Source of the DNA: CALKWS01 sp051020515
GTDB lineage: Bacteria > Actinomycetota > Actinomycetes > Actinomycetales > Beutenbergiaceae
Reading direction: 5' to 3'
Assembly: GCF_051020515.1 (NCBI RefSeq)
Contig: NZ_CP194857.1
Location: 992,001-1,056,000, forward strand
DNA: 64,000 nucleotides
In this document: positions 1 to 10,219 of the stretch, one piece after another
How positions within the stretch are numbered: the stretch's first letter is position 1
Layout: every line of letters starts with the position of its first letter
The notes under the pieces: model-generated
Databases searched by the model: none
Told to the model about the DNA's origin: nothing
Seen by the model: the letters and a program-made list of their open reading frames with translations, nothing else
Translations under genes and position numbers: made by a program

Positions 1-327
1 CCGGGGGTGGACGATGTTGTCGAAATCATCGAGCAACCGGTCCAATTCGCTCGCAGCCTCCGCGGCGGTGTTCTCGGCGGTCTTGACCTGCTCGGCAAGT
101 TCCTTGGCGCGGGCCAGGATCGCCGGACGCTCCTGCGGGTTCGCTCGACCGATCGTGCGGGAGAGCGCCTTGTGCTCTGCGCGCAGCGACTCGAACTCGT
201 TCAGCCGGGCGCGGCGCTGTTCATCAGCGGCCAGCACCCGGTCCACCAGCATGGGGTCGGCCTGCCGGGCGATCTGGCTGTCCCGGGCGGTCTGGGGATC
301 TTCACGCAGTTGCTTGAGATCAATCAC
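1..327 (-). CDS. serS: Serine--tRNA ligase, N-terminal part (runs off window)
   Basis: Charges tRNA-Ser with serine in the cytoplasm. The 109 codons present begin MIDLKQLREDP, the usual SerRS start, and continue with the charged helical sequence expected of the N-terminal coiled-coil tRNA-binding arm (residues about 30-105). The catalytic class II domain lies outside the window. The start is a GTG at 327; it is the only start in this frame that gives the conserved MIDLKxLR opening. The gene is divergent from the lipid kinase at 389, with about 60 bases between them. No T-box or other leader fits in that space. Confidence 0.93.
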   Translation of the reverse strand, partial: MIDLKQLREDPQTARDSQIARQADPMLVDRVLAADEQRRARLNEFESLRAEHKALSRTIGRANPQERPAILARAKELAEQVKTAENTAAEAASELDRLLDDFDNIVHPR

Positions 328-388
328 ACCTCAGACCCTAATGCCGCCGGGAGTGCTATCGCCCGTCCCGGGCGCTACGTTGACGGCT

Positions 389-1616
389 ATGACATGGGAG
401 CAGTGGGTCAGCATCATCGCTCTGGTGCTCGCCCTCGGGGCCGTAGTGGTCGGGGTGATCGTGCTGCGGCACATCCGGGCGCGTGGTGCGAAGGTACCTT
501 CCCTGGGGGAGTCGACCGAACGTTCCGACGACGCCCAGGACGGCCCGCCCGCGTTCGTGGTGAACCCGATCAAGACACCCAACCCGGAGCGGTTCCGGAC
601 CACCGCTACCCAGATCTGCCGGGAACTGGGTCTGGGCGAGCCACTCTGGTTCACCACGACGGTCACCGATCCCGGACTGGGGCAGGCCGAGCAGGCACTC
701 GAACAGGGTGCCTGCGTGGTGGTGGCCGCCGGGGGCGATGGCACGGTGCGCGCGGTGGCGACCGCCCTGGCCGGTTCGGGTGTGCCGATGGGCCTGGTGC
801 CGATGGGGACCGGGAACCTGCTGGCCCGCAACGTGGATCTGCCGGTGGAAGGCACCCAGGCGCTGATCCACACGGCCCTGACGGGCGTGGACCATCCGAT
901 GGACGTGGGGTGGATCCGGCCCCGGGAACTGCTCTCGGCCGAGGAGGCCCGGGCCAGGGGGGCGATCGGGGACACCGAGGCAGCGCAGGTGCGCGCCGCA
1001 AGCGGCCAGGAACCAAAGGCGGCCGACGACGAGCCGGCCGGCTCCGCGCAGAAGCAGCCCCCCGATGCCCTCACCAGACGCGGTGAGCACCTGTTCCTGG
1101 TGATGGGTGGGATCGGGTTCGATGCGGCCATGGTGGCCGGGGCCGATGACAACCTGAAGGCCAGAATGGGCTGGTTCGCCTACTTCGTGGCGGGCGGGGG
1201 TGAGACACCTGCACGGGCGCAAGATCCGGGTGCAGATGCAGATCGGGGACGCCCCTTGGCACCAGTTGCGGCTGCGCACCCTGCTGTTCGCCAACTGTGG
1301 GCGCCTACCCGGGGGGATGGTGCTCTTTCCGGACGCCGAGATCAACGACGGCTGGTTGGACGTGGCGGCGATCGACACCCGCCAGGGCATCCTGGGGTGG
1401 GCCTCGCTGTTCGGCAAGGTGGTACTGCAGGGCATCGGGTTCCGCCGGGACCTGCCCGGCAGCCCGTCCTCGATCACGTTCTGGCGGGGGCGCGATATCC
1501 ACGTTCGGCTGCAGCGGCCCGGACCACTCCAGGTGGACGGGGACCTCATCGGTGAGGCGCAGGCGTTGAGTGTGCGAGTGGATCACAAGGCCCTGGTCGT
1601 CCGGATCCGCAGTTGA
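389..1616 (+). CDS. Diacylglycerol kinase family lipid kinase (apparent +1 frameshift)
   Basis: Predicted ATP-dependent lipid kinase of the DAGK catalytic-domain family. The product starts MTWEQWV with one membrane segment (about residues 5-25). It then carries the nucleotide-binding GGDGT (115-119) and PMGTGNLLARN (about 138-148), the two diagnostic motifs. Between about 170 and 225 there is a low-complexity Ala/Glu/Pro-rich insertion before the GGIGFDAAM motif. At YFVAGGG the frame shifts. Removing one G from the run at 1196-1200 gives AGGVRHLHGRK and restores the C-terminal domain to the stop at 1616. Without correction the gene would be read as two pieces (389-1555 frame and 1200-1616 frame). 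The lipid substrate is not determined by sequence. Confidence 0.85.
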
Positions 1617-1675
1617 GCGGTGAGCCGGGGCACGGGCGGGCGCCTCTGCTGGGCAACAGGGGGGCGTGGACCGGC

Positions 1676-2239
1676 TCAGGGTTCGCCCAGCGGATGGAAG
1701 CGGCGGGCGTAGTACACCACCGGGCTGGAGGCGCGCCCGCGATGGACCTCGAGTACCTCGCCGACCACCAATTCGGAACCACCCACCGGCACGGTCCGGA
1801 TGGGACGGCAGCGCAGTGCCGCACGCGCGCTGGGTAGGTAGGGCTCCCCGGTGGCGAGCTCGGACCAGCCCTGCCCGGCGGTGAATCGCTCGGTGCCGGA
1901 GCGAGCGTAGACGGTGGCGATCTCTACGTCGTGCCGGTCGAGCAGGTGCACCACGAATGTGCGGGCGGACAGGATCGCTGCGGCACTGGTGCCGGCACGG
2001 GTGAGGGAGAAGGACAGGGCCGGCGGATCGGGATTGACCGAGGCCACGCTCGATGCGGTCAGGCCCACCGGACCGGTGGGGGTAGCGGCGGTGATGAGGG
2101 CGACCCCGGCGGGGTGCACCCGGAAGATGTCCTTGAAGTCCCGGGCGGTCGGGGCCGACGCACCCTGGTCGTCCGGGGGCGGCAGCCCGGTGCCGGCGAC
2201 TGTCTCCGCACGGGCGGGCAGGTCCACGCGGCTGTTCAC
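1676..2239 (-). CDS. Flavin reductase family protein (FMN-binding)
   Basis: Flavin reductase-like, FMN-binding split-barrel protein of 187 residues; family members reduce flavin with NAD(P)H, often to supply a partner monooxygenase. The family signature is seen in FRVHPAGVALITA (about 39-51), GLTASSVASVNPDPP (about 59-73) and SARTFVVHLL (about 92-101). The GTG start at 2239 overlaps the ferredoxin stop as GTGA, so the two are probably translationally coupled. This ORF also reads open through most of the ferredoxin gene; that apparent 294-residue fusion is produced by a frameshift in the ferredoxin, not a real fusion. The physiological partner is unknown. Confidence 0.85.
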   Translation of the reverse strand: MNSRVDLPARAETVAGTGLPPPDDQGASAPTARDFKDIFRVHPAGVALITAATPTGPVGLTASSVASVNPDPPALSFSLTRAGTSAAAILSARTFVVHLLDRHDVEIATVYARSGTERFTAGQGWSELATGEPYLPSARAALRCRPIRTVPVGGSELVVGEVLEVHRGRASSPVVYYARRFHPLGEP

Positions 2240-2560
2240 TCGGTCACCTGCAGCGGCAGCGCGGCCACGATCGGATGGTCCCCGGCGATGGGACCGGTGA
2301 TCGCGCGCGCCGCCGGGGGAGCCGATCTGGTCGAAGAAGTTCACGTTCGCCTCGTAGAAGTTCGCCCACTGCTGCGGAACGTCATCCTCGTAGAAGATCG
2401 CCTCCACCGGGCACACCGGCTCACACGCCCCACAGTCCACGCACTCATCGGGCTGGATGTAGAGCATCCGGTCGCCTTCGTAGATACAGTCCACCGGGCA
2501 CTCGTCGATGCAGCCCTTGTCCTTCAGGTCCACGCACGGCTGCGCGATCACGTAGGTCAT
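2236..2560 (-). CDS. fdxA: 7Fe ferredoxin, FdxA type (apparent +1 frameshift)
   Basis: Soluble electron carrier with one 3Fe-4S and one 4Fe-4S cluster. It starts MTYVIAQPCVDLKDKGC. Cysteines at about 9, 17, 21 and 25 (C-x7-C-x3-CP), followed by CVDCGACEPVCPVEAIFYEDD, fit the actinobacterial FdxA pattern. After SPGGA the frame breaks in a CG-repeat tract (2302-2315). Dropping one base gives the expected C-terminal tail ending DHPIVAALPLQVTE and a stop at 2236-2238, for a protein of 107 residues, the normal FdxA length. It is followed by the flavin reductase gene (GTGA overlap). The break is likely a sequencing indel because the tail downstream is fully conserved in character. Confidence 0.88.
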
Positions 2561-2637
2561 GACTCCACCTCACCACATACGGACACAGACACCTGTGACC
2601 GTAGAACCTCAACCCTACTTGAGGTCAACTCGGTACC

Positions 2638-3576
2638 TCAGTCGGTGGGGTGCACACCCGACCGCAACTGCTCCACCCATTCGCGGCCCGCGCGGAACTT
2701 CTCGTCGCTGAAGCCGGCCGGCACGCTACCCGCCGTTCCGCCGTCGGCCCGGGGGTAGGACCCGAGGAACCGCACGAGCGGGCACACCTGGTGCAACCCG
2801 ACCAACGCGGCAGCGATACGTTCGTCGTCGATGTGGCCCTCGGCGTCCATGGAGAAGGAGTACCGGCCCAGGGCGTCCCCGATCGGGCGCGACTCGATCC
2901 GGGACAGGTTCACCCCGCGGGCGGCGAACTGTTCCAGCATGGTCAGCAACGCGCCGGCCTCATTGTCCGGCAGGTGCACCATCAGAGTGGTCTTGTCAGC
3001 ACCCGTACGGGGCGGGATCGGCCCGGGGCGAGAAACCAGCACGAACCTGGTCACAGCGTTCGGGTTGTCGCCGATCCCGGCGGCCAGCACCTCCAAGCCG
3101 TACTGTTGGGCAGTCAGCGGGGCAGTGATCGCGGCCTGGAAGTCCACCGGCTCCTCCCCGGCGAGCATGGCGCCCCCGGCGGCGGTCGAGGTGGCCGGCA
3201 CGTGAACGGCCTCGGGCAGGTTCTGCTCCAGCCAGCGCCGGCACTGGGCCCAGGCGTGGGGATGCGTGGCGACCTGGCGCACCTGGTCCAGTGTGGTTCC
3301 CGGACGCGCCACCAGTACGAACTCCACGTGCACCAGCGCCTCGCCGACCACCACCAGCGGAACCCCGGAACTGAGTGCGTCCAGGGTGGCGCTGACCCCG
3401 CCCTCCACGGAGTTCTCGATCGGCACCATCGCCCGGTCCGCGCTTCCGTTGCGCACCGCCTCCAGTGCGGCGGGCACGCCGGCCCGCGGCAGCAACTCAT
3501 CGGTGCGGGGGTCGGCAACCTGCAGCAGCGCGGCCTCGGTGAAGGTACCGGCCGGGCCGAGGTAGGCGTAACGCAT
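2638..3576 (-). CDS. pheA: Prephenate dehydratase
   Basis: Converts prephenate to phenylpyruvate in phenylalanine synthesis. The N-terminal PDT domain shows YLGPAGTFTE (4-13), PIENSVEGG (52-60) and the catalytic-region TRF (about 176-178). A C-terminal ACT domain (about 196-275) contains ESRP (228-231), the site used for feedback regulation by phenylalanine. Length of 312 residues matches stand-alone actinobacterial PheA; no chorismate mutase domain is fused. ATG at 3576 is chosen over the GTG at 3579 because GGAGG lies six bases before it. It is divergent from the membrane protein at 3680. Confidence 0.95.
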   Translation of the reverse strand: MRYAYLGPAGTFTEAALLQVADPRTDELLPRAGVPAALEAVRNGSADRAMVPIENSVEGGVSATLDALSSGVPLVVVGEALVHVEFVLVARPGTTLDQVRQVATHPHAWAQCRRWLEQNLPEAVHVPATSTAAGGAMLAGEEPVDFQAAITAPLTAQQYGLEVLAAGIGDNPNAVTRFVLVSRPGPIPPRTGADKTTLMVHLPDNEAGALLTMLEQFAARGVNLSRIESRPIGDALGRYSFSMDAEGHIDDERIAAALVGLHQVCPLVRFLGSYPRADGGTAGSVPAGFSDEKFRAGREWVEQLRSGVHPTD

Positions 3577-3679
3577 CACGTTCCTCCGTGCGGATCAATG
3601 AAGTGATGAACGGGTGTGGCCCCTGTGAAATCGCCCCACAGCGGCCGATGCCGAGCCTAGCCGCGCTTAGGCTTGAACA

Positions 3680-6135
3680 GTGATGAGCCGAACGGACCGG
3701 GCGCTGCCGCGGACGATCATGGCCGCACTGGCGGTCCTGGTCGCCGTCCTGGTGCTCTCCATCGGCCTCCCGGCCGTCGCCTCGGGCACGCCGGCCACCC
3801 CCCTGGCCCAGGCACCTGAGGACCCCGGTTCGCAGGAGGACCTCGAGGGCGAGACCCCGGAGAACGTCGCCCATCGCCCGGTGGTGCTGCTCGGCGTGGC
3901 CGGCCTGGCATGGGAGGACATCACCTCGACCACCCCGAACCTTGGCCTGCTTGCGCAGGAGTCGAAGGCCTCCCTCATCGTGCGTTCGGTGCGCGCCAGC
4001 GCCTGCCCGGCCGATGGGTGGCTGGGCCTGTCCGCCGGGAACCGGGCCGGGGACCTCGACGGCCGCTGCCGCATCCTCACCGAGCCCGGGGAGGACGGCG
4101 TGGTGCCGGGCTGGCAGGACTACCTGGACTCGGCCGCCGAACTCAGCTACCGGGCCCGCCCGGGCACGTTCGGTCAGGCGCTGGCCGACCAGCAGATCAC
4201 GGCCACCGGCATCGGCCCGGGCGCGGCGATCGCGCTGGCCGACCCCGAGGGTGTCCCCGCTGACCACCGGGCGCGGGCGGGCGCCGGGGGGGACCTGATC
4301 GACCAGGTCAGCGAGGCGGTGGCCGCGACGGACCTGCTGGTCATCGACGCCGGGTCGCTGCGACCGTTGCCGACCGAACGCAGGGAACGCTTTACCGACG
4401 AGAACCAGCCGATGATCAACCCGATGGACCCGGAGGTGTACCGGGCTGAGCAGTTGGAGTTGCTCGATCGGCGGGTCGGCTCGGTGCTGACCGGACTGGA
4501 CCGGGCCGGGGTGGACCCGATCGTGGTTCTGGCCGGCCTGGCCGACGACGGCTCGGCGGGCCTGCGGGTGCTGTCCATCACCGGGGCGGACGGCGAGGTG
4601 GGCCTGGGCATCAGCGCGGCCACCCGGCAAAGCGGCTACGTGATGGTCACCGATGTGTTCCCCTCGCTGCTGTCGATGCTCGACGGCGAACCGGTGGGCG
4701 GGGACGTGATCGGCTCGGCACTGCGCATCGAGCCGACGGACCTGGATGCCACCGAGCGCCGCGAGCAGCTGATCGAGCAGGCCGTCCACGCCCAGGCCGT
4801 GCGCCCGATCACCCCCACCTACTACCTGGTGCTGGTGCTGATGAACCTGGCACTGTTCGCGGCCCTTGCCGTGGGCCTCAAGCGTCCCGCGGCCGAACGG
4901 GTGCGCGAGTTCCTGCAGCGCCGGGTACCCGCGGTGGCCGCCCGGCTCACCGCCTTCACCGTGCACCGGCGCAAGGTGTTGCGCGGTCTGCGGATCGCAG
5001 CCCTGAGCATCGCGGCTCTCCCGGTGTCCTCGTTCCTGGCGAACATGATGCCGTGGTGGCGCAGCACCCCACCGGCACTCGGATTGGTCGCCTACATCGC
5101 CCTGTTCGTGGCCGCCATCGTCACGATCGCCCTGGTGGGGCCGTGGCGCCGGCACGTGCTGGGCGCCCCCACCGTGGTGGCCGGGATCACCGCGGCGGTG
5201 CTCACCGTGGACATCGCGACCGGCGCCCGGTTGCAGGTGGATGCGGTGATGGGGGTTTCCACGCTGGTGGCCGGGCGGATGTACGGGATGAACAACACCG
5301 CCTTCACACTGTTCACGGTGTCCACGCTGATGGTCACGATCACACTGGCCAATCACCTGGTCCAACGCGACCGACGGGTGCTGGCCGGGGTGATCACCGG
5401 CGTCCTCGGAGTGGCGGCGGCGATCTTCGACGGCGCACCGGGCCTGGGCGCGGACTTCGGCGGACCGCCGGCACTCCTCCCGGCCTTCGCCCTGCTGGCG
5501 CTGATGGCTGCCGGGATCCGGTTGTCGGTACTGCGGGTGGGGGTGGTGCTGGGAGGTTCGGCGGTGGCCACGATGGCCTTCGCGTTCGTGGACTGGTTGC
5601 GCCCGGTGCAGGACCGGACCCACCTGGGCGCCTTCTTCCAGACAGTGCTCGACGGCGGCCTGTGGGACGTGGTCTGGCGCAAGCTGGGCCAGAACCTGGC
5701 ATCCTGTTCGGAAACACCCCTTTGACGCTGCTGGCCCTGAGCGGGGTGCTCACGGTGGTGTTCGTGTTCGCCCGCCCGATCCGCGGAGCGATCCGCGACC
5801 CGGGGATCCCCGACTCCCTCTCCCGCGGCACCCCGCTGGCGCATATGGCCAAGGCCGCCCCGATGTTGCCCGCCGGGATCATCGCGATCGCGGTCGGGCT
5901 GGGTATCGGCATGGCCGTGAACGATTCCGGTGTGGCGATTCCCGCGGTCGGTGTGGCGGTGAGCGTGCCCCTGCTGGTCGCGGCGAGTTGCACCTGGATG
6001 CTGGGCCTGTCCAGCACCTCGCGCGTGAAACTCGGTGCCTACGTGGGAGTGCCCGCACCCGCCACGACGGCCGAGGAGGACGCCGGCGGCACCCGCGACG
6101 CGCTCACGCCGGACTCACGCCCGAGGACGACGTAA
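3680..6135 (+). CDS. Large multi-pass membrane protein with extracytoplasmic N-terminal domain (apparent -1 frameshift)
   Basis: About 817 residues after correction. An N-terminal hydrophobic segment (about 12-35) behaves like a signal anchor. It is followed by a 350-residue soluble region whose opening (VVLLGVAGLAWEDI, then ASACPADGWLGLSAG) recalls alkaline-phosphatase-superfamily folds, though no metal site can be assigned with confidence. From about residue 380 there are ten or more hydrophobic segments. The frame breaks at 5698-5699: adding one G turns GQNLASCSE into GQNLGILFGNTPL and continues to 6135. GTG 3680 and ATG 3683 are both possible starts. Its position beside pheA and a glycosyltransferase may point to envelope work, but function is unknown. 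Confidence 0.75.
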
Positions 6136-6235
6136 CCGGCGAAGGCGAAGGCCTCACCCGACCGGGGCGGCGCTCCCGGGGACCGGGGGTGGGCTGTTCA
6201 GGTTCTGCCCGGGCCCGCCGTGACCGGTTCCGGGG

Positions 6236-7324
6236 TTACTCGGCCTTCGCGCCTTCATCCCCGTGCGCCGCGCCATCGACGCTCTGCGGCGCGCCGTCGT
6301 CGGCGCGGTCCGTGCCCTCGGCCTGGGAAGAACCGGCCGTCTGAGCGGCGTCCGCCGCGGTCTCACCGACATGCTCGGTCATCTCGCCGTCACCTTCGGC
6401 TGGTTCGGAGACGTCGGCCACCACGGCCTCCTCCGGGCGCGGCCCCGACTGCACCGACGTGGCGGTCACGATCCCGCCCTGAGCGGTCTCGGCGGTGTCG
6501 ATCTCGCGCACCACCTTCTGCTTGTAGTGCCGGAACCGGCGGGTGGCGATCGCCACCGCCACGTCCCGGTACTGGGCCGCGCGGTGCAACTGTCCGCGCA
6601 GATCGTTCCCACTGGGGCGGTGACGTAGGTCGCAGGGCACCTCCACCACGGCGAAGCCCTGCATCAGCACGTCGATGCTCATCCCCACCTCCACCCCCCA
6701 GCCCCGGGCCAACGGGGTGGCGGCGTCGAAGGCCTCACGCGTCATGCAGCGTTGCCCGGACAACGGCTGCCGGGGAGTCCACCCGGTGGCGCGCTGGATC
6801 GCCTTGCGGGCCCGGCCCGTCACCAACCCCCGACCCCCGGCCCCGGCCTGCGGCGGCAGCACCGCGATCGACATATCCGCCCGACCGGCCACGATCGGGG
6901 GCACCAGGGGCGCCACGTTCACAGCGGTGGCACCCAGATCCGCATCGACGAAGAGCAGCAACCGGGCCGGCCCGTCCTCGAGGTCGCGCATCGCGACCAC
7001 GGAGGCACCTGTCTCCATCGCCGAGGCCTTGCCCCGGTTCTGGGAGTGCCGCACCACCACCGCCCCGGCCGCGCGAGCGGCATGCTGGGTGTCGTCCTCG
7101 CTGCCGTCATCGACCACGAGCACAAGGTCCACGTACGGGATGGCCCGCACCGCGTAGACGGTCTCGGCGATGCGCTCCGCCTCATCCTTGGCGGGGATCA
7201 CCACCGCGACGCGTTGCTCGCGGGCTTGACCGGAGGCTTCTGCACGCGCGGCACGTCCGGCCGTGCGTCGTCGGATCACGCGCAGGGGCCGTCGGCGCTC
7301 GCTCGATGGTTGCTCCCCGCTCAC
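6236..7324 (-). CDS. Glycosyltransferase family 2 protein
   Basis: GT-A fold nucleotide-sugar transferase of 362 residues. VAVVIPAKDEAERI (39-52) is the family opening, VVDDGSEDD (70-78) binds the nucleotide, and FVDADLG (125-131) is the DxD-like metal motif. A conserved GQRCMTREAF segment follows at about 190. Residues from about 283 to the end form an acidic Ala/Glu/Asp-rich tail without predicted structure. There is no membrane segment. The arrangement resembles cytosolic GT2 enzymes that glycosylate small acceptors or polyprenyl phosphates, but the acceptor cannot be read from sequence. Start is GTG at 7324. It converges on the membrane protein at 3680-6135. Confidence 0.88.
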   Translation of the reverse strand: MSGEQPSSERRRPLRVIRRRTAGRAARAEASGQAREQRVAVVIPAKDEAERIAETVYAVRAIPYVDLVLVVDDGSEDDTQHAARAAGAVVVRHSQNRGKASAMETGASVVAMRDLEDGPARLLLFVDADLGATAVNVAPLVPPIVAGRADMSIAVLPPQAGAGGRGLVTGRARKAIQRATGWTPRQPLSGQRCMTREAFDAATPLARGWGVEVGMSIDVLMQGFAVVEVPCDLRHRPSGNDLRGQLHRAAQYRDVAVAIATRRFRHYKQKVVREIDTAETAQGGIVTATSVQSGPRPEEAVVADVSEPAEGDGEMTEHVGETAADAAQTAGSSQAEGTDRADDGAPQSVDGAAHGDEGAKAE

Positions 7325-7527
7325 GAATACCAGCCTAATGGGCTAGGGCAGGCAATGCAGGATGACCTGCCGGGGGGCGGGAGTTCAAAGGCGCGCGTGC
7401 CGCACACCATGGAAAGGTCAACGGAACGAAAAGGTAGCGTCGCTGGAATGCCCGGTAGGCATCAGCGATTCCGCGGCGTACGTCGGTGCCGGGCCGGCTC
7501 GCCCGGGTGCGGTGGTGCGAGCCGGGT

Positions 7528-8442
7528 CTACCGCAGCGTGACCTGGCGCGAGACCAGGGAGGCGCGGGCGCGGCGCTCATCCGGTCCGAGTTCACCGGTC
7601 CGGGCCAGTGCCTCGGTGAGCCGCTCCTGGAACGGGGGCAGCAGTGGCCCCAGCTCATCGGCTTCGCTGCCCCGCACCAGCTCCCACACCGGGATCACCA
7701 GAGCACAGGAACGGAACGTACCGATCAGGCGGGTGCCCTCCTCCAGCACCGACTCCCCGGTGGCGTGCAGGCGAGCGAGCGCATCGAGCAGTTCCTCCTC
7801 CGGTTCCGGCCGGGACCAGCGCAGGTACTCCCGCCCGCTCATCCGGCACCAGTAGGCACCCTCCACACCCGCCACCTTGACCGTGGGCACGATCGACTCG
7901 GCGAACTGCTCCAGCGCGTCCTTGACCTCGCCGGTGATCTCCTCCTCGGGGTCCAGGGCGTAATCGAAGTTGTCGTGCAGGGTGACCTCGAAGTCCACCG
8001 AGGGGTCCAGCACGTCCTGCAGCCTGGGACCCTCGGGATCCAGGTCCACCTGGGTCAGGGCGGTGCCGGGCTCGGCCTCGAGGGCAGCCAGCAGCGCGGT
8101 GGCCACGTCGCGGCTGGCGTCGGCGGAACTGGACGGCGTCTGCAGCGCGACCAGGATCTGCCCGTCCTTGCGGTGCATCGCGGCGAGCAGGCCGGGCAGC
8201 AACGTGACCACCGTGACGTCCCGGGACCCGTACTCGGCGGTGGTGCGCGCCGTGGCCGTGGCCGCGGGCACCACCTCCCGCAGCGCCACCCAGTCGACCT
8301 CACCGGGCAGTCCCTCGAACGCGCGCAGCGGGCGACTCACCTCACCCTGCTGGAACGCTTCCTGCGCGGCTTTGCGCGCAGCACGCCGCGCAGCCACCTT
8401 GGGGTTGACTTCCTTGGACCGTCCTTTGGAGCGTTTCGCCAT
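7528..8442 (-). CDS. DUF5926 family protein
   Basis: Conserved actinobacterial protein of 304 residues with no known role. The Lys/Arg-rich N-terminus (MAKRSKGRSKEVNPKVAARR) is typical of the family. A mixed alpha/beta body follows, with LVIPVWELVRG near 250 and a charged C-terminus ending SRQVTLR. No signal peptide, membrane segment or catalytic motif is evident. It is divergent from phosphoglucomutase at 8502 with about 60 bases between. The 203 bases downstream (7325-7527) hold no recognisable gene. Confidence 0.75.
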   Translation of the reverse strand: MAKRSKGRSKEVNPKVAARRAARKAAQEAFQQGEVSRPLRAFEGLPGEVDWVALREVVPAATATARTTAEYGSRDVTVVTLLPGLLAAMHRKDGQILVALQTPSSSADASRDVATALLAALEAEPGTALTQVDLDPEGPRLQDVLDPSVDFEVTLHDNFDYALDPEEEITGEVKDALEQFAESIVPTVKVAGVEGAYWCRMSGREYLRWSRPEPEEELLDALARLHATGESVLEEGTRLIGTFRSCALVIPVWELVRGSEADELGPLLPPFQERLTEALARTGELGPDERRARASLVSRQVTLR

Positions 8443-8501
8443 AACCCCACACCCTAGAGCAGCGCTGGCCCGCGCCCGCCCGGGGGTGGCAGGATCGATC
8501 C

Positions 8502-10180
8502 ATGCATGAACGCGCCGGAACCGTGGCCCTTCCCGAGGACTTGATCGACGTCGACGCGGTGGTGAGCGCGTACTTCGACGTCACCCCCGATCCGGGCGAA
8601 GCGAGCCAGCAGGTGTCCTTCGGTACCTCCGGGCACCGCGGCTCCAGCCTCGACGGTGCCTTCAACGAGGACCATATCGTGGCCATCACCCAAGCGATCG
8701 TGAATACCGCGCCGACCAGGGCATCGACGGCCCGCTCTACCTGGGCCGGGACACCCACGCCCTGTCGGATCCGGCGGCCCGCACCGCGCTGGAGGTGCTG
8801 GTGGCCGGCGGGGTAGACGTGCACATCGACGCCCGCGACTCCTACACCCCTACCCCGGCGCTGTCGCACTCGATCCTGCGGCACAACGGTGCCGGGAGCT
8901 CCGAGGGGGTGCGGACCCGCGGCCCGGGACGGGCGGACGGCATCGTGGTGACCCCCTCGCACAACCCGCCGCGTGATGGCGGCTTCAAGTACAACCCACC
9001 GCATGGCGGGCCCGCCGATTCCGATGCCACCGGCTGGATCGCCGATCGTGCCAATGAACTCCTTCGCAGCGGTATCGGCAGCGTCCCCCGCGTCCCGTAC
9101 GAGCAGGCCAGTGCCGGCGAGCGGGTGCACAGGCACGACTTCATGCTCGCCTACATCGACGACCTGGAATCGGTGCTGGATATGGAGGCGATCCGCTCCT
9201 CCGGAGTACGCATCGGGGCTGACCCGATGGGTGGTGCCTCAGTTGAGTACTGGGGCGCCATCGCCGAGCGCTACGGACTGGACCTGACCGTGGTGAACCC
9301 CCAGGTGGACCCGCGGTGGGCGTTCATGACCCTGGACACCGACGGCAAGATCCGGATGGACTGCTCCTCACCCGACGCGATGGCCTCCCTGCTGCACACC
9401 ATGGCCGCCGGTGGGGGTTCTGCCCCCTATGACATCGCCACCGGCAATGATGCCGACGCCGACCGGCACGGCATCGTCACCCCCGACGGCGGGTTGATGA
9501 ATCCCAACCACTACCTTGCCGTGGCGATCGACTACCTGTACCGTAACCGCCCCGACTGGGCGGCGGGCACCGGGATCGGCAAGACGCTGGTCTCCTCGGC
9601 CCTGATCGACAAGGTCGCTGCGAGCCTGGCACGAGACATGGTGGAGGTTCCGGTCGGGTTCAAGTGGTTCGTGCCCGGCCTGCTCGCCGGCTCGCTGGGA
9701 TTCGGGGGGGAGGAGTCGGCCGGCGCCTCCTTCCTGCGCCGTGACGGCTCGGTGTGGACCACGGACAAGGACGGCATCCTGTTGGCGCTGCTGGCCGCGG
9801 AGATCCACTCGGTCACCGGCCGGTCCCCGTCCCAACTGCACGAGGAACAGGCGGCCATGTTCGGGGAGAGCTGGTACGCGCGCGTGGACGCCCCGGCCAC
9901 CCGGGACCAGAAGGCGACGCTCGGCCGGCTCAGCCCGGAGGCGGTCACCGCCACGGAACTGGCCGGTGACCCGATCACGGCCCGACTGGTGCGCGCCCCG
10001 GGCAACGACGCCCCGATCGGGGGGTTGAAGGTCACCACGGAGAACGCCTGGTTCGCCGCCCGCCCCTCGGGCACCGAGGACGTGTACAAGATCTACGCCG
10101 AGTCCTTCGTCTCCGCCGACCACCTGGAGCAGGTCCAGCAGGCCGCGCGCGGCGTGGTCACCGACGCGCTGGCCACCTGA
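8502..10180 (+). CDS. pgm: Alpha-D-glucose phosphate-specific phosphoglucomutase (apparent -1 frameshift)
   Basis: Interconverts alpha-glucose-1-phosphate and glucose-6-phosphate. All four family sites are present: catalytic-serine loop TPSHNPPRDGGFKYN, Mg2+ loop GNDADADRHG, sugar-binding GEESAGASF and phosphate-binding FAARPSGTEDVYKI. The first 68 codons (start MHERAGTVALP, with QVSFGTSGHRGSS) are in one frame and the rest in another. Adding one G at 8702 gives IVEYRADQGIDGPLYLGRDTHAL and joins them. Corrected length is about 559 residues, normal for the Pgm (not PgcA) type. Start ATG at 8502. It links the glucose-phosphate pool to glycogen, trehalose and wall precursors. Confidence 0.92.
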
Positions 10181-10219
10181 CACCTTCCGCGGTCCGACGT
10201 AACGTCGTCTGCCCCGGGT

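Noticed and set aside
14..388. N-terminal extension of the lipid kinase
   Set aside because: It is antisense to serS and has no family similarity; the kinase starts at 389.
389..1616. Genuine pseudogene status for the frameshifted housekeeping genes
   Set aside because: Downstream halves keep conserved motifs and codon usage with no further damage, and breaks favour homopolymers; assembly error is the simpler explanation pending read-level checks.
1676..2560. A 294-residue ferredoxin-flavin reductase fusion
   Set aside because: The frame is continuous only because of an extra base in the ferredoxin gene. The normal ferredoxin tail and stop are present in the next frame and overlap the reductase start as GTGA.
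3497..5623. A 708-residue minus-strand ORF opposite the membrane protein
   Set aside because: Rich in His, Gln, Arg and Gly with no hydrophobic core, the usual signature of an antisense shadow in GC-rich DNA.
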